Shown here: positions 40,701 to 52,700 of the stretch, piece after piece
How the letters are laid out: each line of letters opens with the position of its first letter
Numbering within the stretch: the stretch's first letter is position 1
DNA from: Agrypnia vestita
Taxonomy: Eukaryota; Arthropoda; Insecta; Trichoptera; Phryganeidae
NCBI GenBank assembly: GCA_016648135.1
Contig: JADDOH010024968.1
Location: 1-64,000 of the forward strand
Direction: 5' to 3'
Length of the DNA: 64,000 nt
Translations under genes and position numbers: made by a program
Notes under the pieces: model-generated
Databases searched by the model: none
The model's input: the letters and a program-made list of their open reading frames with translations, nothing else
Told to the model about the DNA's origin: nothing

Positions 40701-43700
40701 GCGGGTGCGCGGCCGTAAAATTTACGACAATTGCACCTTATCGCTTCCCCCACTTTTACCACTTAGTCGCGAGCATGGAGCTGCGAGCTATTCGAGGGTC
40801 AGTGTCTCTCTAAACTATAGGCATACCGGGTGTAATTAGAAGTTTTTGTTATTCATTGATATTTGTAAATTTCCGTTGAGGGTAAATTTTACAACACGCG
40901 CCTTAACCTTCGTAAGGTCTTCGGGTCAATTTTGACCAATTTTGGGATGAATGGGCAATTTTCTCGAAAATTAACGGTTTTTAAATATTGATATTTTATG
41001 ACTTTTATTTAAGCTCTTAAGCTTATTTTCAAATTAATCTTTTTTTTTAAACTTATGTTATTGTGCGTATGAACTTTTTTACTCTAACGGCCTTCGGGTC
41101 AAGTTTGACCCACAGTTATTTGGTCAGAATTTTGAATCGTTTTTTTTATAAGATAAAGATTATTTAATTAACATTTGTTTCCCACAATCTTTAGTAATGC
41201 ACTTTTTTTTTGCTTGTATGCGTTGCATCGCCACTGCAATTCAGGTTATATCCAAATCATGTTTGTGAAGCCAAATCGCTGTTTCTTTGAATAGAGCAAA
41301 CGTGAAACGATCTCGCAATAATTGACGATAACATTATGTCGGTCAACTCGCAAAATCGCTCCGTCAAACGATGTTGAAACAATCATAAAATAATTAGGAA
41401 TTTTCTTGTCTATTGTTCAAGAAAATTAGGCCAGTTAATTATTTGGAATTTGCATATGCATTCCATGCCCAATATCTTTATTCGTTTATTTGTTGTTTGT
41501 GGTCATGTTCCGCGGCCATACATGAGCACTACAAGTATTTATTGATTGAACACTTTTTGTTTTAAACAGTCTTTAAGAGGCCCCAGTACACGATTTTCGT
41601 ATTTGCTCTCGATTTGATAAATTTAACGTAAACTTATTAAATCATTTTGCAAAACCCGTAGCTAAACGGGCTTTTAATCAATTTTATTATGATAGATCCA
41701 TTTACTCTTGAAGCTTTTCCTCAAAAAATATGAACAAATATATTGTTATAACATCAAAAAAATTTTAACCCCGAAACACTATTTTAGTTTTCATGCAATA
41801 GTTATCTTTGGTGCACTTAATTTCGTATATTTTCAAATAAAGACCAAATATTTTATTTACAAATTGATTTACACAATTTGAAAAAGATGTGGTGCTTTTC
41901 AAACATTAATATTTTTCGACAAGTTGTTGAATATATCGTTTTTAAAAAGACAAAAATTAAACGTTCTGCTTCCTATATTGCAGTATCCATAAAACCCTTA
42001 AAACATCGATTGTTAATTAAATTTTACATGCGTACTAAGAAAATTTCATTAATATAAAAATATTCCAAAAATTATACCTCATACTCAAGAATTCGAATTA
42101 ATTAAATCGTATAGTCTGTTAAATGATCATTTTTCTTTCAAATCAGACATCGGTTGGACAGTCCAAATAGCACCACTTCTTCTTCAAACTGTATAAATTA
42201 ATTTGTAAATAAAATGTTTGGTCATTGTTTGAAAGTATACGAGATTAAGTGTAAGTTAGTTAGTTAAGTACAGGCCAGAACTTACCAATTGAAGAGGGCG
42301 GAGTACAAGGCCTTGGCGAAGGCGTCCCTCTTGTCCAGGGCCTGGTCGATGGCCAGCGGCGTGTGCACCCTCTCGGCGCGGGCCTCCGTCAGCCGGGCCG
42401 TGAGGGCGCGCTGCAGCTCCGCGGCGTCCACCTGCAGCAGGTGGGCGGCCCAGCGCACCTCGGCCTCGCTGCCCACCTCCACGCCCTCCTGCCCGTGGCG
42501 CAGCTGCCGCCGGTGGAAGTACACGTTGCCGAGGTGCAGGATGGTCGCCAGAACCTAAGGAAGCCGAACGGAGAAGTTGAGCTGGGCATCTTGGACATTA
42601 TTGCGGAATAAGCAAAATAAAATAAACAAAACAAAGTGCACGGTTATTTTGAGTGGCGTCGCTAAGAAAGCGTGAAGTCGCGTGAAAGAATTCACATATT
42701 TGAATGGCAAAATTTCCCGAGATGGCCGCTCAGAGGTGACGTCATAAGCAGAATACAACAGGCAAGAGTCGCCTTCAACAAAAAGTCCAAAATCCTTGAA
42801 TCATTGATTTAAAGATTAGGAAAAACTTGATTAAAACTCTTGTCTAGAGTGTGCTGATGTGTGACAGCGAAACATGGACCATTGGCCAGAGCATTTCCAA
42901 GAGGCTAGCAGCCTTTGAGATGTGATGCTACAGGCGCATGACGAGAATTGAGCAGGGTAAGCGAAAAGAGGTGGTTCCTTAACAGAATCGCCCAACAACG
43001 AACAATTTGGATAAGCCATAATATAAGGCATCCGGGCCTGCTTTTTACCATCGTCGAGGGAAATGTTGAATGTAACAATCGTAGAGATCGCCAAAATTAA
43101 GCTACGTAGACCAGATTATCGAAGATGTGCGCTGTAGCACCTACCAAGAAATGATGAGACTGGCAGGTGACAGAGAGGAATGGAGAAAGCGAGTGCTTGT
43201 TGCAAACCAATCCTAGGATTGCGACCCAAGAAAAAAAGGAAATAAGTTTTGATTTCAATAAACGGAACTGGCGGATTCGCGTAGCAAGAATAGAATGGAC
43301 AGTGACAGACTCGCGCATACAGCAGAGAATGAAATCCCCTCTGGACGACGCCCACCGGGAAGACCACAGAAAAGATGGGGGGATAGCTGGACCTCGTCAT
43401 CCCAGGAGGCGTAGTTTTCTGTAGCACAGATCAACAGAAAAGAAAAAGAAGAGAAGAAGAATTGTGAAATAAGCATAAAGGTAATTAATTGAAATAAACG
43501 GAATGGAGAAGTTTCATGATTTTGACAAAACTATATTTAACTTAATGGAATTGAAATATAGATCAAAACTAATATACCAGCGAAAAAAAACTAAATCTGT
43601 CAATAAATAATTGAGAAATACATTTTAAATATTGATTGTATTATTTGTATGTATCTACTTATATTATTTGATTAATTGCATCTACATGTTTCGGAAAAAC

Positions 43701-46700
43701 CTTTCCATCGTCAGGGTGTTATATATTAGTGTTTTGGATTAACAAATATGGAAATCATTTATTATTAAAGAAACATTGACAGAACTTTCTTTTGCTCTCC
43801 TGTAAAGTTAGAAATAATCACTAACGCATTTTTGGCTTTCTACCCTCGATACACATATGGCTTTAAATATAGATTTGGCATTCCATTATATTGTAAACGT
43901 AGTGTTATTTTACATCAACTCCAATATATCTGTAGACTAATAGGTATATTTTTAATATTTTGCAATAACTGAAAACAACTCGTAACATTTTGACAGCAAA
44001 ATGTTTTTTGAAGGCTTTATCGTGGGCAATAAAGCCTTTTAGAAAACATCTAATCAATAACTCGAATTTTGGCATTTTTCAGATATTTACACCAAGAAAA
44101 TGTTCTAATATGAAGTTATTTAATACTAAAACTAGTTGATTTATACATGCGATTATAAGAAAACTACTAATTTTATTTACAAAAATAAAATAAAAATTAA
44201 TGAAGACTAAATGTTATATTTAAATACCTGGTGACATCTATTTTTATCATTGAAATTTTATTAATTATATAAAGGGTTTCTTGTGCCGTTATAATATAAG
44301 TTTAATTAGAAAAAATGTGCATTTAGAATTGATTAGTGAGGAGAAGGTGTTTGATGCATGAATACTTTTATTGCAATCGTAACACTTTTTCAGTTGGATA
44401 GTTTTTGTTGGATGATTTGATTTTACTCTACAAAATTAGTAACTCGCATTTTGATACCCCTGATATTCTGTGTTTGTGTATGTTTCATGCGCCTGAAAGA
44501 GCTACTCGAATACCTACACTATTTTATTGTGACAACGCCAGAACCAACTCGCATTTTAATTCTGTTGTACCCAGACTACACAGGCTAGGTAACACCTATG
44601 CGCAAAGCTGTGATATTTTTAATTCCAGTTTAGCACAATATAAATATTCGCTACTAAAAGCTCTGCACCCTGCCGTCCTGAATTCAGAATGCAATCACAA
44701 ACAAATTAACTGTTCGATGAATATTTTTTCTTCTTCTGTATGAAGGCTTGAACTTTGTGGTGACATTATTAAAATAAAACAGAAATCACTTTGTTTTCAC
44801 CACTTTATTAGACTAAAAAATCTACATGTTTCGAGAACAATGTTCTCTGCTTCAGGATTATTGTGTACTAAAGATTTTTAAAAGTTAAACCAAGCAAATG
44901 TGTTACGGTGAAGGGGCTGGTGAGGGGGTAGGTGAGGGAAGGGGGGGTTCGAGGTGTTAATTATTATGGGTCATCTGGACAATGTGGAATGTTAAGTGGA
45001 AAAATATTCAAAATAGGATTATGCAAAAATTTCGTGTGTGTATTTATTATATTAGACCTAATATTAACGTTTTTCCTAATTTCGAGTATTTCTAAATTAT
45101 TTATTTGTGGGATCTTATAGCTGAAATGTAAAAATTTTAAACCTGTGTTAATATCAAATGTATGGTCATATTCTATTTAATGTTTTGCAAAATCAGAATC
45201 AATATTGCTAGTTAATGCTTTGATGTGTTCTTTAACCCTAGTTTCAAAATTTATTTTTGTTTTCCTATTTTGAATATTTTTCCACTTAACATTCCACATT
45301 GTCCAGATGACTCATAATAATTAACACCTTGAACCCCCCACCCCTCACCTACCCCCTTACCCACCCCCCGTAACATATTTGCTTGGTTCAACTTTTAAAA
45401 ATCTTTAGTACATAATAATCCTGAAGAAGAGAACATTGTTCTCGAAATATGTAGATTTTTTAATCTAATAAAGTGGTGAAAACAAAGTGATTTGTGTGTT
45501 ATTTTAATTTACAAACGAATTATTATACCTATTTGTTTAACCTTGTTTATGCTTCACACCTCCCTTTTCTAAATTACTGTTTATTTACTTTAATTACTTT
45601 AAACAACTATCTATACTACGTCAATTCTGTAATTTTTTGCTGTTCTACTCTTTAGATTTCTTGTATATATTTGACGCATTGCCAGCAATGGACCTAGGCG
45701 CATGGAAACAGTGAAAATGACGGTTAAATTTCATCGCGTTTGGTCAAAATCTTAAAGTAAGTGAGAAACACATAACCTAACCTAACCAAACCTAACCTAA
45801 CCTAACCTAACCTAACCTAACCGAGAAAAATGTTGAATTTTTTTGTCGCATTGCCAACAATGGATCTAGGCCCATGCAAACAGTGAAAATGACGGTTAAA
45901 TTTCATCGCGCTTGGTCAAAATCTTCAAGTATGTGAAAAACACATAACGCAAATTTTCTCACTAGGACCGAGAAAAATGTTGAATTTTTTTGTCGCATTG
46001 CCAGCAATGGATCTAGGCGCATGCAAACAGTGAAAATGACGGTTAAATTTCATCGCGTTTGGTCAAAATCTTAAAGTATGTGAGAAACACATAACCTAAC
46101 CTAACCTAACCTAACCTAACCTAACCGAGAAAAATGTAGAATTTTTTTGTCGCATTGCCAGCAATGGACCTAGGCGCATGCAAAAAGTGAAAATGATGGT
46201 TAAATTTTATCGCGTAAGTACTTCTATGCCGTATATTGAAATAAATAAATTATTAGGTCCTTACATATGAAATTGACGTTTAGTATGGGAGGAACATAAA
46301 GTCGATTTTTTTTTATTATAATATATTTATTTAATCAAAGTATGTACCATTGCTATCTATGCACTTTTGCCATCTCATAGGTAGTTCATCGATGCCTTTA
46401 CTAAAAAAACCATTCGGAAGGGAATCAATAGAATCTTTGAAGGCGGTTTGGACTGCCCCATCGGAGTTGAATTTTTTCCTTTGCAAGAAGTTATCCAAAT
46501 TTCGAAAAAAATGGTAATCTGTTGGGGCAAGGTCCGGAGAGTACGGTGGATGTCTTAGACATTCCAATTGAAGCTCCTCTAATTTGGTAGCCGTCTGTTG
46601 TGCAGTGTGTGGTCTAGCGTTGTCATGAAGCAGCAGTGGCCTAGAGCGATTAACCAGCCTCGGTTGTTTAGCAGCTAGCTTTTCCATCATGGTTTGCAGT

Positions 46701-49700
46701 TGCTGACAATAGACATCTGCCGTAATCGTCTGGCCAGATTTAAGAAAGCTGTAGTGAACGACACCAGCACTAGTCCACCAAACGCTCACAAGTAACTCGC
46801 GTTTGTTGATTTGCTTCACTCAATTCGTGAGGTACCCACCTTTCAAGCTTTTTCACCTTACCAATTTGCGTCAAGTGGATTAAAACAGTTTTATCACTAA
46901 CACCGCAGCCTGTAGCTAACTCGGATGTGGTTTGCGATGGATTCCGCTTCCACAATAGCCTTCAATTCTTCATTATCAACTTTGGTCTCCGGCCGTCCAC
47001 GGGGCTTGTTCTGCAGGTCGAAATTTCCAGAACGAAAACGTTGGAACCAAAAACGCACTGTGTTTTCTTTTGCGGCACCGTCGCCATACACATCATTAAT
47101 CCTTCGAGCCGCTTCTGCAGCACTGGTGCCACGGTGGAACTCGTACTTGTAAATAACGCGATATTTCAAGTTTTTCATTTTGTAAACTGAGTCTCGCAAA
47201 GAAAAAAACAATTGAGGAAAAAACAAATGAATTATAATTTTCAAAACACAAATACATGAGTAAATAGCTGTAAAAATTTGGATTTGGAATTCCTAACCAA
47301 AGAGAAGATATTTGAGATCAAATTTGCCAGTACGGTAAAACGTCAATTTCATATGTAAGGACCTAATATTAAGTTTATGAAATTGCTTCCTCGCAACAGA
47401 ATAACCTAAAAAGTAAAGCTCGTCCTATATAGCCCAAGTCCACGCATAGTGAACGTCACTGCTATACATACAAATAAAAAGTCAACTGCGTTGAGGTTTG
47501 ATTTGGTCGGGTTAAGTTGATCTTGTGAATCAGACGTTATACGAAAAAAACACAAGACAAACTGGGTTTAGGCACCAAAGAAATGACCCACTTTTGAGAC
47601 TCGCTGTGGTCGCAAATTGTTTGATAAACCAGTTTCCGGAGTGGTCGGGTACCCAATAATTATAATAAGCATGTTTAATGCGCGTCTAACTGTCGTTGAT
47701 ATATTAAACGCGGTGTCTTATTTATACTAACGTCAAATGAAGAAATGATTTGATTATATCAATCAATTTTATTGGCAAGCATTCTGCCGCTCCTGAACCG
47801 ATCAACGTTGCGCTCCAACCTTCGTACTTAATTGTAATTAATTTAATATATATTATTATTATAGACGCATCACATAGACGAAATTATATTTTAATGGGAA
47901 AGTAGGTATGGAAGTCTTTGGGTGTTTATTCGGTTTACGACCTATCGTACGGCTGGCTTAAGTGATCACTTTACACAATTTCCACCCATGATAGAATACT
48001 CTGTCTATCAAAGTGGCGTGTCAATAATATGATGTTGTATCCCCTCTGCCTACCCCTACGGAAAAACGGCGTGATGGTTAATAGTTAGTTAGTTAATCTT
48101 ATTCGGTGATTAATACCCCAACACTCAAAAATAGGCTATATATTACAGAATATTTTTGAGTTTGTTCAAATCTTTCAGAACGGTAGTGCTGGATTTCTTG
48201 TCAAAGAGACATCATTAATCAATTAATGTATATTTTGGATGTCTCACAGAGACGAAACTGTATTTATTTTTAGTATGGGAAAGTAGGTATAGAAGTCATT
48301 TATGGTGTATATCGGACTTACGATCGATCTTTGGTAGGCTTAAGTAATCACTTTACACATATGTAACGTTTGCCATTTCCACCACGATAGAATATACCAT
48401 GTCCAACCTAACCTAACCTAACGATATCAAAAATAATTAGCGACATCTGTGGGGATTTAGGGGGAATGAAAATGGCTGTCACAGGCCGGTATAAAAGGAT
48501 GTTACAACACATATATGATGTATAACATGCAATTCAAAATATATATGCAACTTCCAAAAATTAGTAAGACATGGTATATTTTATCATGGTGGAAATGGCG
48601 AACGTTACATGTGTAAAGTGATCACTTAAGCCTACCAAAGATCGGTCGTAAGTCCGATATACACCATAAATGACTTCTATACCTACTTTCTCATAATAAA
48701 AAAAAATACAGTTTCGTCTCTGTGAGACATCCATAATATACATTAATTGATTATATATTGTTTAATTAATGTGGTTTGACACACATCTACTAATTAATCT
48801 CTTCTTGCAAAGAGTTCAAAAATTGTTTTTTTGTATGTGCATTTTTAATAATACAGTTTTTACAGTTTTCTTTACAATGGTATTTCTCTTCTACAAGAGT
48901 AATACAACTCATGAGTAGGAGAGCAGTATTATTATATTGTATTGAATAGTTAGTAGTAATAAATGTGTATAATCAGAAAAAAGTAACTAATAATATATTT
49001 AAGTGGGACAACAATAAAAATAAAAATAAAAAACTAACAATAAGCAAAACAATTAAAAAATGAAAAATAGTAAAGAGAAAATTATAATTAAAAAATTAAA
49101 GCCAACATTTTCGTTACAATGATAAAAATATTTATATTTGACAAATTTCTATTATTTATGAATCCCTTGTACTCCACATTCCCCTCGATTAACATGTCAC
49201 ACTAATTAGACCATGTAGATCACTTTCCAACAATCTGATCTAAAATTACAAAAATAAATGAAAATGTAAATGTAAATCAATGAAGTAATTACACGGGCGC
49301 AAATAAATAAGTCCCGTCTATTTTTAAGTGTCGGGATAACAATCAGCAAAATTTCAATCTAGTTTATTTCAGAATACGGCCGAATTCACTACGGCGATAT
49401 ATTGTCCTTTTAGGGCCGGTTGTTTCAAGTTGGATTAAAGTAAGCGTTCGTTTAAAGCATAGGTATTTACGAAAACGGATCGTCTGATTGGTGGAGAACG
49501 CGAAAATCTATGCTTTAAACGAACGCTTACTTTGATCCAACTTGAAACAACCGGGCCTTAGAGGTAAAACCAGGGTTGAGATGATTTAAATTAGTGATTT
49601 AAATCGCGATTAAAATCAAGTAATTTCTTTTCAAAAATCAATACTTTTTTCAGGGTTCGAGGATATTTATCCGCGGATATATATCATGATATACATCACG

Positions 49701-52700
49701 ATATTTAAAGCTTGATTTTTATTTTTGATATATATCCAAAAAACTTTCTGCGGTCGATAATAGATGGCGCTAGTTGTATTTTAAAAAGTGCTGGAGTTGT
49801 TTTTTATTTTAATTTGTTTCATATAATCCGTTTTTCATTTCACACAATGAAACAAACACCCATAACACTGCATTAGAAAGAGCTTTTATAACTTATATAT
49901 AATAATTGCATATATTAGCTTTTTTCAGTAGCAATTCATTTATTTTATAAATAATAATTCATTTCCTAATTATTTCGAGTTTGTACCAATCGACGTGTGC
50001 GAAAAAGGAGAAAAAAAGGTTGGATATACAGGGTTATTTGTAAAACATTAATAACCTCGCAGGACTATATTACTGCCTTGATTATGAGTCGAAAATGTTC
50101 AAGCTATTATGACCTAATATCAATAGTTATGGAGATATGCGATATCAAAGTTTGCATTTTTTTTTCAATATTTCTGAGTTATTTTTTGTAAAACGTTGGA
50201 TTATCATTACAATAACTCATATCGATTACAAAAAATTCATTCGTTTCAATACAAGTTAAATAAAATGATAAAAACCCTGAAAAAATTCCAATTGGAATTC
50301 GAAGGTTTTCTATTTTTTTTATTTGACTTGTATTAAAGGGAATAAATTTTTCATATTCGATATATGTTTCTGTAATGATAGTCCAACGTTTTACAAAAAA
50401 TAAGTCAAAAATATTGAAAAAAAATGCAAATTTTGATGTCGCATATCTCCGTAACTATTGATATTAGGTCATAATAGCTTGAACATTTTCGACTCATAAT
50501 CAAGGTACGAATATAGTCCTGCGAGGTTATTAATGTTTTATAAATAACCCTGTATATCCAATTTTTGATGTATATCGGATATATATCAAAAAATTCGATT
50601 TTTTAGTACACATATCGAATTTTTTCGAACCCTAACTTTTTTAATGCAACCAAATCAGCCAAAAACTGTCAGATGTCACTTCCCCGGCAAATGTTGAGCC
50701 TTTCACTGGAGTATTAGTCGATAAACAAACCGTACAGAAAACCGCCCCTACTGATTGGTGGGTACCAATATATAATATGAAAAAATGTAAAACCGAAGAA
50801 GAATTGACCGAAGCCAGGACTTCTTCCGCTGGGATCGAAAGAATATTTTCGGCATTCGATTCGGTGCACAGCAAAATAAGAAATGGATTAGGCACCGAGA
50901 AGGTGGCCAAATTAGTTTACCTTTTAAATAAACAAAATTGGAACAAATTACAAAACCAATAAAAACATAAGGTCTAAGTTATATGTAAGCAAATATAAGC
51001 GACTGCGACTGCGCTAAAATCCAAATGGTTTTAAGTTCATTTATTAATTTTAAGCCTTTTTTATTTTCCTTGTTATTTTTTTGTTAAATATAACAAAATG
51101 CTTGCTTGCTTGCTTGCCGACTTGCCGTCGACAAAAACTTTGGATCGATTTTTGACCATTTTCCCGTGATCCAATCGAGCTGAAACTTGGCAAGTAGACT
51201 CGTGGCGACGATCAAGAAGATCTATCAAATTTTCGTTAAAAAAATTAATAATTATAGTATAATTTCGGATTTTTAGAAATTTTATTGGTTTTTTCAATTT
51301 GAATTTGAAAATTTGAATTACTCCGTCGGTATACATAATAGGTACTTCACCACGAATGTTGAAAATCTAAATTGACTGACAAATGTTTTTAGAATTTAAT
51401 CTTCAAAGCATGAAGTGTCTTATCAAAGCTCAAAACATCTGACATTTTAGAAATATATTAGATTACTGTAAGTTCAGTGTTATGTTATATGTTTTAATTC
51501 GTCTTTAATTGTTATTATATTTTACAAGGAAAGGGAGGATAATAAAAACTTTTATGGGTTACTTTTTTTAATTATTGACTTTTAGGAGACCTTGTTGATT
51601 TTCGTTAATTTTATAAGATGCTACTGTGTTATTAAAAAAATTACTGACATTTTAGAAGAAAAAATATGTTGATTTTTGTTAATTTTATTAATAATTAAAA
51701 TAAACAAAAATTATAATATATTTTTTCCCAAAAATAAATGATTTCCAAATTAAAATATATCGGAATATTAAAAAAATGAAATAAATCTTATTTAAATCAA
51801 ATAAATATGATTTTTTTTTAAAAAAGATTTTATTTCAACCCTGGCTAAAACTAACTATCCGCAATATTGGACCAAATGAGTTATGATTAACAACATTCAT
51901 ATTTTTTCTATCTTTATTCCAGGTAAACATCAGTAAGTGAATATTCCGTGTCTATTTCAATAATTATTGAACATTTTCAATAATTTTCATATCGCTTGTT
52001 GAATTTTTTTTTACACTTCACCAACCCAAGAAGCTCAATTACTAAAGTGAAACACTTAACAAAAACATCCAGGCTTGAGTAAATCACATATATTAAATAT
52101 AACTATAACTATTTTGGACCCAAATTACTTAATTGCATGCTTGACGAATTAAAACAATCCGGGCTAACCACAATTTACAACCCTAACATTAAAATAAAAA
52201 TAAAACAGTGGATCCGAAACAAGGGGGGAGATAAAATAGGTACACTTACACAAACACACTAACACAATATAACCTCATATATATGATATATTTTCTATTA
52301 TGTTATGTTACTTTAAACACTTTATTATCTATTTAGTATGTTTTGAACCTACACAATATTGTAAATTATGCCTGTCTCAACACAGATATTTCTAGTGAGA
52401 CAGGCACAGTCCAAACAAAATTTGATAATTAAAATTGAATAGAAATAAATAAATAATCGAACCCGAAACCCTCAGTGTCTGGGCTACGAGGGCCGCCAAA
52501 CCGTTTAAACCTCTTTGCTCAAAACTACTCCAATGTCACTTAGGTCCGGTTGTATCAAATTGAATTAAGTAAAAGTTCATTTAAAGCATAGATTTTTGCG
52601 TTCTCCACTAATAAAACGAGCCGTTTCCGTAAATATCTATGCTTTAAATGAACTGTTACTTTAATCCAATTTGATACAACCGGACCTTAGTGAGTTTTAC

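Larger units (their letters stand above)
35801..42285 (-). other. Myosin B-C intron, 6.5 kb
   Basis: Most of it is AT-rich with no exon. It contains a TIR-like element (38.47-39.22 kb), a TATAGTACTATTATT-type microsatellite (39.79-39.88 kb), an LTR- or repeat-like block at 39.99-40.10 kb and a SINE-like block at 40.26 kb. 40908-40950 and 41090-41112 share CTTCGGGTCAA.TTTGACC, perhaps ends of a further element. Confidence 0.5.
44778..45490. repeat. Inverted pair of PLE ends
   Basis: The left arm (about 44778-45014) and right arm (about 45273-45490) are inverted copies. Shared blocks include GGACAATGTGGAATGTTAAG against CTTAACATTCCACATTGTCC, a G-rich/C-rich pair (GGTGAGGGGGTAGGTGAGGG against its complement) and TTTTCACCACTTTATTAGA. 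The outer ends carry hammerhead-like motifs. Same arrangement as 32.0-32.6 kb but another subfamily. Confidence 0.7.
49571..51843 (+). mobile_element. hAT element remnant, host of nested insertions
   Basis: 2,273 bp including insertions. The left end CAGGGTTGAGATGATTTAAA and right end TTATTTCAACCCTG are inverted. The flanks GGTAAAAC (49563-49570) and GCTAAAAC (51844-51851) are an 8-bp duplication with one change. Inside are a hAT transposase C-terminus (50648-50962), another hAT MITE (49651-50634) and a family B element (about 51095-51570). Only about 80 bp lie between the left end and the MITE, so most of the transposase was lost before or apart from that insertion. Confidence 0.8.

Noticed and set aside
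45773..46126. The (CCTAA)n runs as a chromosome end
   Set aside because: They are short, interrupted and embedded in a tandem unit, with myosin exons on both sides.
45664..46220. Tandem units as a CRISPR array
   Set aside because: The unit is about 150 bp with no unique spacers, in a eukaryotic intron.
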